A stretch of 41,030 nt of DNA from CAZTZL01 sp964617625 (GCA_964617625.1 CAZTZL010000025.1:1-41030); one strand, 5' to 3'; numbered from the stretch's first letter, positions 7,575-17,602 are shown. The notes: a model not told the origin generated them from the letters alone. Numbers and translations are program-made.

Positions 7575-9584
7575 ATGCAGTATTCAAAAACACAGTGGGG
7601 AATTGTTCGACAGGGAGACATGAGAAGGCTTCGATGGTTTGGAGTATTTATATCATTTCTTGTGATTGTTGTCCTGTTGCGAATATTCTCCTATCAGGTC
7701 TGGAATCGGGAACCCTGGAATGGACTCGCTCAAAAACAGTATCAGAGGCTGGTAAAATTAATCGCTGAAAGAGGAACCATTTATGACCGGAATATGCAGA
7801 TACTGGCCATGGATGCTCCTGTTTTTTCGATTGCCGTTAATACGAAGAAGATCAAAGATATCGATGCTGCTTCCGAATTTCTTGCAAAAACTTTAGGGGG
7901 AACCGGGGAGAGTTATCGAAAAATGATTTCCGGAGATTCCAATGGTTCCTTTATATGGATTCAGAAAGAAATTACGGAAGAACAAAAACAGAAATTTTTG
8001 GAGAAAAATATCCCCGGTCTTATTCCTGTCCAGGGGAGAAAACGGGAGCATCCCTTTGATCAACTCGGCATCCAGGTTTTAGGTATTACGGACAGCAGGC
8101 ATGTCGGTGTCGGAGGAATCGAACAGTCCCTCGATGAAATTTTGCGGGGAGAAGACGGATGGGCAGTTTTTCAAAAAGATGGTACGAACAGAGATTTTGT
8201 TTCGCTGGATTATCCCGTAAAAAAATCCCGCAACGGTGATCACCTCTTACTCACTCTGGATCAGGTGTATCAGACTGTGATAGAAGAAGAGTTGAGGGCA
8301 GGTGTAAAACAGCACAGAGCCAAAAGCGGATGTGCCGTGCTTATGGATCCTCATACTGGTGAAATATTGTCAATGATTTCGGTCGTTCAGGATAAAGGCA
8401 GCATGGACGATAATGAATTTCAGTCAATGATGATGAACCGACCCGTTCAATTGGATTTTGAACCGGGATCCACCTTTAAAATTGTGACTGCTGCAGCCGC
8501 TCTCGAAGCTCATGTGGTGGGAGCCAATTCCCTGATTCATTGTGAAAATGGCGTCTACAAAATCGCAGGCCATACCATTCGTGATCACGATGAAGCCCAT
8601 GAATTGCTGACGATGCGTCAAATTATTGAATATTCTTCGAATATCGGAATTGCGAAAATAGGGAAAAAACTGGGCAAGAAAATACTTTATAAAACCATCC
8701 AGAATTTTGGTTTCGGAAGCAGAACGGATATCGGATTGCCGGGAGAAACGGCCGGCATACTTTGGCCCTTGTATCATTGGTCGGATTTCTCTACAGCTAC
8801 AATTGCTTTTGGACAAGGCATTTCAACCTCGGCGCTCCAACTGGCCGAAATGGTCTCCGCGGTTGCCAACGGGGGAACGCTTCTCAAACCCTGGATCGTC
8901 AGTGCGATTTTAGACAGCGAAGGAAATGTCAAGAAAACATATGATACGGAAGTGATTCGCCGTGTGATTTCCGAAGAAACTGCTGCGGAGTTAAGACAGA
9001 TTCTTGAAGGAGTAGTTCTCGACGGTAACGGCAACGAAGCGGCTGTTGAAGGTGTGCGCGTGGCCGGGAAAACGGGTACGGCACAAAAATCTCTACCCGG
9101 TTTTAAAGGGTATGTGCCGGGTGTTTATGTGAGTTCTTTTGTTGGCTTCTGGCCAGCCGAGACGCCAAAGTATGTTCTTGTCATCGTTCTGGATGAACCC
9201 CGGTACCTGTACTGGGGTGCCCGGTCGGCCGCACCGATTTTTTCAAAAGTCGTGCGGCGAATCGAAGGATTTCCATCGTCCTATCGAACCCAGCAGAGCC
9301 GCGAGGCAAACAATTTAAAAGAGAGTTCATTCGTATTTACCAGTGCACATACTGAAGCAATCGAGTTCCCGGTTCAGCAGTACCATCCCGAATCCCAAAC
9401 TATTTCTCCATACTATATTCCCAAACTGATCGGCTTGAGTTTGCGGGAGGCCCTGCATCGATTGGCTGTCCTTGAAGTAGAAGCAACGGTCGAAGGAAGC
9501 GGGATTGTGGTGTCTCAGTTCCCCAAACCCGGCACAAAAATAATTGAAGGGATGAGTTGCAATTTACAATGTCAAATCCGGTAG
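7575..9584 (+). CDS. ftsI: Septal peptidoglycan transpeptidase FtsI (PBP) with one PASTA domain
   Basis: Class B penicillin-binding protein that cross-links septal peptidoglycan, working with FtsW. A single membrane helix spans about residues 21-40, followed by the dimerisation motif RGTIYDRN. The transpeptidase signatures are STFK (Ser299 nucleophile, Lys302), SSN (354-356) and KTGT (499-502). The C-terminal 60 residues form one PASTA-like repeat (IPKLIGLSLREALHRL onward), as in Spo VD-type and many non-enteric FtsI proteins. At 669 residues it is longer than the E. coli enzyme because of that domain. Its 3' end overlaps the murE start by 28 bases. Confidence 0.94.
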   Translation: MQYSKTQWGIVRQGDMRRLRWFGVFISFLVIVVLLRIFSYQVWNREPWNGLAQKQYQRLVKLIAERGTIYDRNMQILAMDAPVFSIAVNTKKIKDIDAASEFLAKTLGGTGESYRKMISGDSNGSFIWIQKEITEEQKQKFLEKNIPGLIPVQGRKREHPFDQLGIQVLGITDSRHVGVGGIEQSLDEILRGEDGWAVFQKDGTNRDFVSLDYPVKKSRNGDHLLLTLDQVYQTVIEEELRAGVKQHRAKSGCAVLMDPHTGEILSMISVVQDKGSMDDNEFQSMMMNRPVQLDFEPGSTFKIVTAAAALEAHVVGANSLIHCENGVYKIAGHTIRDHDEAHELLTMRQIIEYSSNIGIAKIGKKLGKKILYKTIQNFGFGSRTDIGLPGETAGILWPLYHWSDFSTATIAFGQGISTSALQLAEMVSAVANGGTLLKPWIVSAILDSEGNVKKTYDTEVIRRVISEETAAELRQILEGVVLDGNGNEAAVEGVRVAGKTGTAQKSLPGFKGYVPGVYVSSFVGFWPAETPKYVLVIVLDEPRYLYWGARSAAPIFSKVVRRIEGFPSSYRTQQSREANNLKESSFVFTSAHTEAIEFPVQQYHPESQTISPYYIPKLIGLSLREALHRLAVLEVEATVEGSGIVVSQFPKPGTKIIEGMSCNLQCQIR

Positions 9585-11062
9585 TAAATAAAAATGAGCC
9601 TGCCATTGATTTGCGGCAATTATGCCGGGGGCTTGTTGATATTCCCGAAACAGCAGACCGGGAAATCGCCGTTACAGGAATTACTTCGGATTCGCGGCGG
9701 GTCAAGCCGGGGAATTGTTTTGTTGCGATTACCGGATATCAGGCAGACGGACACGCTTATATCGATGAAGCTGTCGAAAAAGGAGCGGCCTGTCTTGTAG
9801 TAGAAAATGATATCGGCCAGAAAAAAGTACCGGTTCTTCGGGTGGAAAATACACGTCCGGTCTTGGCGGTTCTGGCAAGCCGGTATTTCGGAGAACCGGC
9901 TAAAGGGATGAAACTGATTGGAATTACGGGAACAAACGGAAAAAGCACCACGGCTTTTCTGATCGAATCGATCTGTCAGGCTTCCGGGGAAGCAACAGGA
10001 TTGATCGGCACCATGATGTATCGCTGGAAGGGACACGAAATACAGGCCGACCGCACCACGCCGGAATCCATCGACATTCAGCGCATGTTCCGGGAAATGA
10101 GAGATCATGGCACTGAAACCGTTGTGATGGAAGTCTCTTCACATGCCCTGGCGCTTGACCGGGTATTCGGTTTGAATTTCAGAACCGCTGTTTTTACCAA
10201 TTTGTCCAGGGATCATCTGGATTTTCATGAGACACTGGAAAATTATAAAAATACAAAAGCCAAACTTTTCAAGATGCTCGGAGAAAAAGGCGTCGGTATT
10301 CTGAATGGTGATGATCCGGCCGCGGAGTGGATCCGGAAACAAGCAGCGGGGAAGACGGTTTTGTATGGAGAAGACAACACAAAGGTGGATTATCACATCC
10401 GGGACATTCGCAAAGACGGCCAGGAGACACGCTTTAAATTGTTCTATCAGGATCAGTCCATCGATTTGATTACCCGGCTCTGGGGACATTTTAATATAAT
10501 GAATACCGCTGCAGCTGCGGCCGCCGGTCTGGAAATGAATCTGAATCACGATGCGATTCGCAGGGGGATATATCAAGTCGCTTCTGTCAAGGGGCGGATG
10601 GAGGGATTTCTCGCACCGGAAGGATTCCGGGTTATTATCGATTATGCACATACTCCCGATGCCTTGAAAAATGTGTTGATCGCGGCCCGTGAAATTACGG
10701 AAAAACGAATGATCGCGGTTTTCGGATGCGGGGGAGACCGGGACAGGGGCAAGCGCCCTCAAATGGGCCGAATTGGTTCCACATACGCGGATGAGGTTTT
10801 TCTCACTTCCGATAATCCGAGAAGTGAGGACCCTGAATCCATCATAAAAGATGTTCTTGAAGGAATTTCAACAGACAAACCTGTCAAGGTCATCGAAGAC
10901 CGCAGGGAAGCGATTCGATGCGCTCTCGGCCAGGCAAAAGCGGGGGACACAGTGGTTCTTGCCGGCAAGGGACATGAAACCTATCAGCAGATCGGTTCAA
11001 AGAAAATCCCTTTTGATGATCGAATCGTTGCGGAAGAATGTTTGTCCATGCGGGAACAATAA
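9557..11062 (+). CDS. murE: UDP-MurNAc-L-Ala-D-Glu:meso-diaminopimelate ligase MurE
   Basis: Adds the third stem-peptide residue to the cytoplasmic peptidoglycan precursor. The ATP-binding loop is GTNGKST (residues 125-131). The substrate signature DNPR (419-422) is the version found in enzymes using meso-diaminopimelate rather than lysine, which supports a diderm-type wall. Two starts are possible. TTG 9557 has AAGGG upstream at a good distance; ATG 9569 lacks one at normal spacing. Both lie inside the end of ftsI, so translation is probably coupled. The 501-residue length is normal. Confidence 0.95.
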   Translation: MQFTMSNPVVNKNEPAIDLRQLCRGLVDIPETADREIAVTGITSDSRRVKPGNCFVAITGYQADGHAYIDEAVEKGAACLVVENDIGQKKVPVLRVENTRPVLAVLASRYFGEPAKGMKLIGITGTNGKSTTAFLIESICQASGEATGLIGTMMYRWKGHEIQADRTTPESIDIQRMFREMRDHGTETVVMEVSSHALALDRVFGLNFRTAVFTNLSRDHLDFHETLENYKNTKAKLFKMLGEKGVGILNGDDPAAEWIRKQAAGKTVLYGEDNTKVDYHIRDIRKDGQETRFKLFYQDQSIDLITRLWGHFNIMNTAAAAAAGLEMNLNHDAIRRGIYQVASVKGRMEGFLAPEGFRVIIDYAHTPDALKNVLIAAREITEKRMIAVFGCGGDRDRGKRPQMGRIGSTYADEVFLTSDNPRSEDPESIIKDVLEGISTDKPVKVIEDRREAIRCALGQAKAGDTVVLAGKGHETYQQIGSKKIPFDDRIVAEECLSMREQ

Positions 11063-11063
11063 T

Positions 11064-12440
11064 ATGAATCTGACTCTGAATCAAATTTCCCGAATGCTCA
11101 AAGCTTCGCTGAAAGGCGAAGGCCGTTCGATGGTTACCGGTGTTTCCACAGATTCGAGAACCCTGCAAAAGGGGATGCTTTTTTTCGCTCTGCGCGGAGA
11201 ACATTTTAACGGGCACGATTATCTGGAAAACGCATTCCATCAGGGGGCCTGTGCTGCGGTTGTGGATCACGAATGGCCGGATGCCGGAGAAAAAATAAAA
11301 AACTGGAATATAATTGAAGTAGATAATACATTGACCGCTTTGCAGGAGATGGCATCGGGTTATCGAAGACAATTTGAGATTCCCGTCATTGCCATTACCG
11401 GTTCAAACGGCAAAACCACGACAAAGGAAATGACCGCACAAATTTTAGGGACGCAATATCAAGTTGCCAAATCTTCGGGTAATCTGAATAACCAGATTGG
11501 AGTAGCATTGAGTATTTGTGAATGGCAGGACAGCGATGCGATGGCTGTGCTTGAAATGGGCACGAACCATTTTGGAGAGATCCGCCGGCTGGGCGAAATT
11601 GCCGCTCCGACACACGGTCTTATTACAAATATAGGAAAGGGGCATCTTCAATTTTTCGATGATTTGGAAGGGGTATTCCAGGCCAAAATCGAACTGCTCG
11701 ATTCACTGAACGGAGGCGTACTTTTTATCAACGGGGATGATCCATTCCTGAAGCGAGTTCAGAATCGTCTGCCGAAGACAATCACATTTGGACTGTCCGA
11801 GAATTGCATATATCACCCTGCCGAATGGGGGACTAATGATTCCGGTTGCCCATGGGTGGAAATCGACGGTAAACGTATCCAATTGGCTGTTTCCGGTCAA
11901 CATCAGCTTTACAACGGATTGGCTGCCGTCGCTGTGGCTAGAACATTCGATATCCCGTGGGATTTGATACAAGCATCATTGTCCTCTTTCAAGCCTGTGG
12001 ATAAGCGGATGGAAAGAATCGAAGTTGATGGTTTGGTTATTCTCAATGACAGTTACAACGCGAATCCGGATTCAGTCGAACAAGCTGTTCTGACTCTATC
12101 ATCCATACAGTCATTGAAACGCCGGGTTGTCTGTCTTGGAGATATGCTCGAACTCGGCAAGATGAGCCGGGCCGAACATGAAAAAGCGGGTGAATTTATT
12201 TTTAAAAACAAAACAGACATTCTTATCTGTTACGGACCAGAAACCCGGGCCACTGTCGAAAAGGCGAAAAGCCTCGGGTTGAAATCGGTTTTTCATTTTG
12301 ATGCCAAATCCGAACTCAATGAATTTCTTTGCGGCTTTCTTCGGGAAGGCGACGGTCTACTGGTGAAAGGCAGCCGGGGAATGAAAATGGAGGAGGTTGT
12401 GCAGGCACTTTTTATCCATTTTAACAGGGCATCGGTATGA
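11064..12440 (+). CDS. murF: UDP-MurNAc-tripeptide:D-Ala-D-Ala ligase MurF
   Basis: Adds D-Ala-D-Ala to complete the UDP-MurNAc-pentapeptide. The Mur-ligase N-terminal domain is followed by the ATP loop GSNGKTTT (from residue 113), NLNNQIGV, and the C-terminal LNDSYNANPDS signature typical of MurF. ATG 11064 lies one base after the murE stop and gives a standard 458-residue protein; a longer in-frame reading upstream lies inside murE and is not needed. No dedicated D-Ala-D-Ala ligase (ddl) gene is found in the window, so it must be elsewhere in the genome. Confidence 0.95.
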   Translation: MNLTLNQISRMLKASLKGEGRSMVTGVSTDSRTLQKGMLFFALRGEHFNGHDYLENAFHQGACAAVVDHEWPDAGEKIKNWNIIEVDNTLTALQEMASGYRRQFEIPVIAITGSNGKTTTKEMTAQILGTQYQVAKSSGNLNNQIGVALSICEWQDSDAMAVLEMGTNHFGEIRRLGEIAAPTHGLITNIGKGHLQFFDDLEGVFQAKIELLDSLNGGVLFINGDDPFLKRVQNRLPKTITFGLSENCIYHPAEWGTNDSGCPWVEIDGKRIQLAVSGQHQLYNGLAAVAVARTFDIPWDLIQASLSSFKPVDKRMERIEVDGLVILNDSYNANPDSVEQAVLTLSSIQSLKRRVVCLGDMLELGKMSRAEHEKAGEFIFKNKTDILICYGPETRATVEKAKSLGLKSVFHFDAKSELNEFLCGFLREGDGLLVKGSRGMKMEEVVQALFIHFNRASV

Positions 12441-12496
12441 CAATCGGCACTGTTTGTTTGCATTTTTTTCAGGTAAAATAAAAGCGGGAGAGAGGC

Positions 12497-13582
12497 ATGC
12501 TTTATTATTTCCTTTATCCGCTCAGAAGCGCTTTTTTCGGATTCAATCTGTTCGGATACATTACGTTCCGTTCTGCAGCCGCAGCGGTGACCGCTCTGCT
12601 CCTGTCTTTTCTTATCGCACCGCCGGTGATCAAATGGCTCAGGAAAAATCAGATCGGCGAATTAATCCGGGATGACGGCCCTGAAACTCATCACAGCAAA
12701 GCGGGGACTCCTGCAATGGGGGGAATCATTATACTGTTTTCTATTCTGGTTCCGGTGATCCTTTTTGCAAGATTGGACAATATGTTCATCCAACTGATGA
12801 TCGGCGCTACGATCTGGATGGGAATTGTGGGATTTATTGACGATTACCTGAAAGTTGTTAAAAAGTACCGCAAGGGACTCGTCGCAAGGTACAAATTTGC
12901 CGGGCAGATCATCTGGGGATTGGTGGTCGGATTTGCCGTTACATTTTCTCCGCTGTATCACGGTACGCAGTGGTATAGCAGTGTTCCGTTTTTTAAGAAT
13001 CTTTTAATCAATTTTGGATGGTTTTACATCCCCATGGTTCTTTTCGTGGTTACGGCCACTTCCAATGCGGTCAATTTGACAGACGGACTGGATGGCTTGG
13101 CTATAGGACTGTTAGGTATCGCGGGAGTGGCCTGGGCCGGAATGAGTTATGTGACAGGACGAATCGATTTCAGTTCATACCTCAACGTGATTTATTTAAA
13201 AGGCGCAGGCGAGTTGACCATTTATTGCGCGGCGCTGGTCGGTGCGGCACTCGGATTTTTATGGTATAATTGCCATCCCGCCGAAGTATTCATGGGCGAT
13301 ACGGGCGCACTTGCACTGGGCGGTGCCATGGGAACCATGTCCGTTCTCCTGAAAAAGGAATTTTTACTCCTTTTAGTCGGCGGGGTGTTTGTAGCCGAAA
13401 CGCTTTCAGTGATTCTTCAGGTAAGTTCGTTCAAATGGCGCGGCAAACGAATTTTTAGAATGGCGCCGCTGCACCATCACTTCGAGCTTTTGGGCTGGCC
13501 GGAAGAAAAAGTGGTGGCCCGGTTCTGGATTGTGGGCATTCTGCTTGCCCTGCTTAGTTTAGGGACATTCAAAATCAGATGA
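12497..13582 (+). CDS. mraY: Phospho-MurNAc-pentapeptide transferase MraY
   Basis: Integral membrane enzyme that transfers phospho-MurNAc-pentapeptide to undecaprenyl phosphate, forming lipid I. The protein has about ten membrane helices. Diagnostic motifs are GFIDDYLK (catalytic aspartates), NAVNLTDGLDGLA, and the C-terminal MAPLHHHFELLGW. The Lys-rich motif after the first helix pair (DGPETHHSKAGTPAMGG) is also typical. GGGAGAG precedes the ATG. Its stop overlaps the murD start by four bases. Confidence 0.96.
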   Translation: MLYYFLYPLRSAFFGFNLFGYITFRSAAAAVTALLLSFLIAPPVIKWLRKNQIGELIRDDGPETHHSKAGTPAMGGIIILFSILVPVILFARLDNMFIQLMIGATIWMGIVGFIDDYLKVVKKYRKGLVARYKFAGQIIWGLVVGFAVTFSPLYHGTQWYSSVPFFKNLLINFGWFYIPMVLFVVTATSNAVNLTDGLDGLAIGLLGIAGVAWAGMSYVTGRIDFSSYLNVIYLKGAGELTIYCAALVGAALGFLWYNCHPAEVFMGDTGALALGGAMGTMSVLLKKEFLLLLVGGVFVAETLSVILQVSSFKWRGKRIFRMAPLHHHFELLGWPEEKVVARFWIVGILLALLSLGTFKIR

Positions 13583-14928
13583 ACACGGATTCCATTAAAA
13601 ATAAGCAAATCTCTGTTTTGGGGGCAGGCCGAAGCGGATTGGCTGTGGCGAGATTGTTGTCGAAAGCAGGCGCGAAGGTTTTTGTCAGCGAACAGCAAAG
13701 TCTGGATCAAAAACAGAACGCATCCGAGCTGCTTGCTTTCCTGAATATACCTGCCGAATTTGGCGGTCATTCGGATAATGTTCTAAATTGCGACTGGCTC
13801 GTGGTGAGCCCGGGCATCGATCTTAAAAATTCAATCATACGAAGGGCCGAGGCCCAAAAGAAACCTGTCTATGGTGAACTTGAAGTGGCGTCCTGGTTTT
13901 GCCAGTGTCCCATAACGGCTGTAACCGGTTCGAACGGAAAATCAACAACCACGGCACTGTTGGGTGAGATATTTCGGACCTCGGATATTCCCTGTATCGT
14001 TGCGGGAAACATCGGCGAGTCTTTTTCGGATCATGTTCTGGATACAGATCCGAAATTTATGGCGGCTATCGAGGTGAGCAGTTTTCAACTGGAACGGATC
14101 GATACGTTTCATCCGAAGGTTGCTGTTTATCTGAATCTCACACCAGATCATCTGGACCGTCACGGCTCACTGGAATCTTACGGAAAAATCAAGGCTCGAA
14201 TTTTTAAAAATCAGGGTCCTGACGATTTCCTCGTCTATAACGCCGGAGATAAAAATGTGGTCCGCCTGGTCAAAGACGCTATCAGCCGGAAAGTGCCATT
14301 CAATATAACAGAAGGGGCAAACGAAGGCGGATTTGTCAAGGACGGGATGCTTATTCTGAAATTGACGGATAAAGAAGAAAAATTGATGCCGGTCGGCGAG
14401 ATGCGGCTTTCCGGTATGCATAACGTCATGAACGGACTGGCGGCCGCACTTGCGGCCAGATTGATGGGTGTGGAAATCGCGCCGATCCGGAAAGCCTTGA
14501 AAAGTTTTAAGAGTCTTCCGCACCGCCTGGAATTCATTCGCAAGCTTAACGGTGTGAAATGGATTAACGATTCCAAGGCAACCAATGTGGATTCCGTCTG
14601 GTATGCTTTGGGCGCTTTCTCGGAACCAGTTGTACTCATTGCCGGCGGAAGAGATAAAGATTCTGATTTTACTCAATTGAATGAACGGCTCCGGGAGAAA
14701 GTAAAAATAGTGATACTGATCGGTGAAGCTGCGGATAAAATGGCCCGCGCGTTTCAGGGAATTCATTTGGTTCGGGCCGGTTCCCTGAAGGAAGCAGTCC
14801 AAGAAGCCCGGCGAATTGCCGTTTCCGGAGATGTGGTTCTGCTTTCGCCAGCGTGCGCCAGTTTTGATATGTTTCGCGATTTTATGGATCGCGGAGATCA
14901 ATTTATCAATTTGGTCAGGGCACTCTGA
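13579..14928 (+). CDS. murD: UDP-MurNAc-L-Ala:D-glutamate ligase MurD
   Basis: Adds D-glutamate to UDP-MurNAc-L-Ala. The N-terminal Rossmann-like motif is VLGAGRSGLAVARLL, and the ATP loop is GSNGKSTTT (from residue 117). Further family motifs are LTPDHLDRHGSL, WINDSKATNVDS and IAGGRDKDSDF. At 449 residues it is full length. The ATGA overlap with mraY and one-base overlap with ftsW indicate tight translational coupling. Confidence 0.95.
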   Translation: MNTDSIKNKQISVLGAGRSGLAVARLLSKAGAKVFVSEQQSLDQKQNASELLAFLNIPAEFGGHSDNVLNCDWLVVSPGIDLKNSIIRRAEAQKKPVYGELEVASWFCQCPITAVTGSNGKSTTTALLGEIFRTSDIPCIVAGNIGESFSDHVLDTDPKFMAAIEVSSFQLERIDTFHPKVAVYLNLTPDHLDRHGSLESYGKIKARIFKNQGPDDFLVYNAGDKNVVRLVKDAISRKVPFNITEGANEGGFVKDGMLILKLTDKEEKLMPVGEMRLSGMHNVMNGLAAALAARLMGVEIAPIRKALKSFKSLPHRLEFIRKLNGVKWINDSKATNVDSVWYALGAFSEPVVLIAGGRDKDSDFTQLNERLREKVKIVILIGEAADKMARAFQGIHLVRAGSLKEAVQEARRIAVSGDVVLLSPACASFDMFRDFMDRGDQFINLVRAL

Positions 14929-16085
14929 TGCAGTCAATCTATAAAAATCGAACCGACAGGATTCTTTTTGTGGCAATGCTGCTTCTGGTTGTTCTTGGTA
15001 TCCTCGCTGTTTTCAGTGCGAGTTCATTTCGGGGTGCCGAAAAATACGGAGATTCCGCCTATTTTCTGAAAATGCATTTGCTCCGAGTCTGTTTTGGCTT
15101 GATTCTTTTTTTTATTGCCGCGAAAATTGATTATCACCAGTTACGAAGCATGACGCCTCTTCTTCTGCTCCTTCTCTGGTTTTTACTGATGCTGGTTCTT
15201 TTTCACCCCGAAGTCAACGGGAGCCATCGGTCGTTTATATTTCTTGGAAAGCGTTTTCAACCCTCCGAATTCATGAAATTGGGATTGATTCTTTATCTGG
15301 CCGGTGTCTTTGCGAGAGGGATCAAGGCGCGCGCCCTGGCGGGAAAGCAATGGATGATGCATTGTTTCATTGTGTTTGTCAGCATCGGTCTGGTTTTTGT
15401 CGAACCGGATCTGGGATCTTCTCTTGTTCTCTTTTTTGTGGCGATTGCCATGTTTTTCCTGATAGGAATGGGCTGGAAACGGTTGTTTAAGATGATGGCG
15501 TTTATTCCTCCGCTCGTTGTTGGCGGTCTGCTTTTGTTTCCTTATCAAAAGGTGCGGATTCTCGATTTTATCAATTCGGTTCTCGGAAAAGGGCCGATGA
15601 ATTATCAGGTCAAACAGTCGATTATCGGACTGGCGCACGGCGGTTTAATAGGTGTCGGTTTTGGCGAGGGAAAGCAGAAACTGTCCTTTCAGCCGGAGCC
15701 ATTCTCCGATTTTGTTTTAACCAGTTTTGGCGAGGAAATGGGATTTATCGGTATTATATTTCTGTTTTTGATTTTATGCGTTGTTTTATGGCGGGGAATC
15801 CGAATCGCATTGCGATCACCGGATCGTTACGGATTTTTGGTCGCAGGCGGGATTACTTCGATGATTATGATCAATGCGCTCATCAATGCAGGGGTGGTTA
15901 CCAATCTTCTTCCAACAACCGGATTGACATTTCCTTTTTTAAGCTATGGAGGATCTTCCCTGTTTGTTCAATTCATCGGGGTCGGGATTCTTATTAACAT
16001 TTCTTCTCAGGGGATCATTTCGCACAAGGATTTCACTGCAAAACGCGCGTACGAAGATTGGAGCGAAGAGGATGAGGAGGAATAG
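14928..16085 (+). CDS. ftsW: Septal peptidoglycan glycosyltransferase FtsW
   Basis: SEDS-family polymerase that extends glycan strands from lipid II at the septum together with FtsI. About ten membrane helices are visible. Motifs include FVEPDLGSSLV (with the essential Asp), YQVKQSIIGLAHGGLIGVGFGEGKQK, FGEEMGFIG, and the C-terminal LLPTTGLTFPFLSYGGSS. The 385-residue length is normal. The protein ends in an acidic tail (WSEEDEEE). It abuts murG directly, the murG TTG following the ftsW stop without a gap. Confidence 0.95.
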   Translation: MQSIYKNRTDRILFVAMLLLVVLGILAVFSASSFRGAEKYGDSAYFLKMHLLRVCFGLILFFIAAKIDYHQLRSMTPLLLLLLWFLLMLVLFHPEVNGSHRSFIFLGKRFQPSEFMKLGLILYLAGVFARGIKARALAGKQWMMHCFIVFVSIGLVFVEPDLGSSLVLFFVAIAMFFLIGMGWKRLFKMMAFIPPLVVGGLLLFPYQKVRILDFINSVLGKGPMNYQVKQSIIGLAHGGLIGVGFGEGKQKLSFQPEPFSDFVLTSFGEEMGFIGIIFLFLILCVVLWRGIRIALRSPDRYGFLVAGGITSMIMINALINAGVVTNLLPTTGLTFPFLSYGGSSLFVQFIGVGILINISSQGIISHKDFTAKRAYEDWSEEDEEE

Positions 16086-17332
16086 TTGCGGGTGCTGGTA
16101 ACCGGTGGAAAAACCGGCGGACATCTTTATCCGGCTCTGGCGGTTATGGAGGCATTAAAGGAAAGGAAAGCATGTGACTTTCTGTTTGTCGGCACAAAGA
16201 AGGGCATCGAAGCGAAGGTGGTTCCGTTGAAAAACATTCCTTTTCATACTGTCTGGATCAGCGGATTTTACCGTGGAAAAATTGCAGAGAATCTCCTTTT
16301 TCCATTCAAAATGATGGTCTCCATGATCCAGTCGTTATTTCTGGTGCATCGATTTCATCCGGATGTGGTGCTGGGAACCGGTGGATATGTGAGCTGGCCG
16401 GTTCTCACGGCAGCGGTTCTTTTGAGAAAAAGAACATTGATCCAGGAACAGAACATATACCCGGGATTGGTGACGCGGCTTCTGTCCTCTCATATGGACG
16501 GGGTTTATTTGAGTTATAAATCATCCAGAAAATATTTCAGAAGGCAATCCAATTTGATTGAAAGCGGGAACCCAACGCGGAAAAGCCTGGAGAAAGGCAA
16601 TCCGCAGGAGGGGTATAAACGGTTTGGGCTTCGCTCCGATCGATTGACACTCTTTGTTTTCGGAGGAAGCCAGGGTGCCCGTGGGATCAACCGGGCCATC
16701 CTGTCCGTTCTGGATCGGCTGATGATGAATAAAACACTCCAATTGCTCTGGGCAGCCGGTCCCCGATGGGCAGAAGAAGTGCTGCATCGATGCGAAGTCT
16801 GGCAGGAAAGGATCAAAGTTCTGCCGTTCATTCATGAGATGAATCTGGCGTATGCGGTCAGCGATCTAATTGTCTGCCGTTCAGGGGCAACGACCATTGC
16901 GGAGATCGCAAGACTGGGATTGCCCGCGTTGTTCATTCCGTATCCGGCTGCGGCAGGAGGTCATCAGAAAAAGAACGCTGAAATGCTGGTCGAGGCAGGT
17001 GCAGCGCAAATGATGCTGGAGGAAATGGCAAGTCCCGGCAAGCTGGGCGATCTTTTGATCCATCTGTTGGAAAATGAAGAACAAAGAGAGCAGATGAGCN
17101 NNNNNNNNNNNNNNNNNNNNNNNNNNNNNNNNNNNNNNNNNNNNNNNNNNNNNNNNNNNNNNNNNNNNNNNNNNNNNNNNNNNNNNNNNNNNNNNNNNNG
17201 GGCGATCTTTTGATCCATCTGTTGGAAAATGAAGAACAAAGAGAGCAGATGAGCCGCCGCATTAAAACAATGGCCGCTCCCAGGGCCGCAGAGATGATAG
17301 CGGAAGATATGATCAGACGGACGGAAGTGTAG
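16086..17332 (+). CDS. murG: UDP-GlcNAc:lipid I N-acetylglucosaminyltransferase MurG, interrupted by a scaffold gap
   Basis: GT28-family enzyme that adds GlcNAc to lipid I to make lipid II at the cytoplasmic membrane face. It shows TGGKTGGHLYPALAV at the N-terminus, LGTGGYVSWP, FGGSQGARGIN and CRSGATTIAEIARLG. It starts at TTG 16086. A 100-N gap (17100-17199) lies near the 3' end, and the 55 bases before it are repeated exactly after it. Removing the gap and one copy takes out 155 bases and restores a single frame of 1092 bases, giving 363 residues with the end RRTEV at 17332. A naive reading frame across the gap ends falsely at about 17213. The break is an assembly artefact, not a mutation. 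Confidence 0.93.
17045..17254. other. Scaffold gap of 100 N between identical 55-bp contig ends
   Basis: Positions 17100-17199 are N. Positions 17045-17099 and 17200-17254 are identical. This is the expected result of joining two contigs that share a terminal k-mer of 55 while inserting a fixed-size gap. The true distance is most simply minus 55, so no sequence is missing. Confidence 0.9.
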
Positions 17333-17369
17333 ATTTTGAGTTATGACTGAACTTTAGCAAATTTTTATT

Positions 17370-17602
17370 CAAAGATGAAAATACCAAATTTCAAAATACA
17401 AATGTCAAATAAGTTTCAAAACACAAATCAAAAACAAAAATTGACGAACTGTCATTGTAAAATACTTTTAATCCACAGGTCTTACCATGAATTGCGATAT
17501 TTATCTATGTTGAAGTTCAGAATGGTTTGCTTTTATAAATATTTTAAAAATTTGGCAATTGGGTTTTATTTGGATTTTGGGATTTGTCATTTGGAATTTT
17601 AA
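17370..17602. repeat. A/T-rich imperfect inverted-repeat element A
   Basis: The 335-base spacer between murG and the receiver gene (17333-17667) is mostly this element. The left arm (about 17376-17452) is made of CAAAT-like units such as CAAATGTCAAAT and CAAAACACAAAT. The right arm (about 17550-17600) reads as its reverse complement, with CAAATGACAAAT and CAAAATCCAAAT on the opposite strand. The roughly 100-base middle is unrelated A/T-rich sequence. Similar structures lie at 30864-31048 and 36276-36434. Short ORFs inside have repetitive, low-complexity translations and are not genes. Confidence 0.65.

Noticed and set aside
16086..17213. An apparent 375-residue murG ending just after the gap
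   Set aside because: The frame crosses 100 N and a 55-base duplicate, totalling 155 bases, which shifts the frame artificially; the real end is at 17332.
17375..17602. A 75-codon frame between murG and the receiver gene
   Set aside because: It is a translation of inverted-repeat element A, with repetitive Lys/Gln/Asn then Phe/Gly composition and no ribosome binding site.
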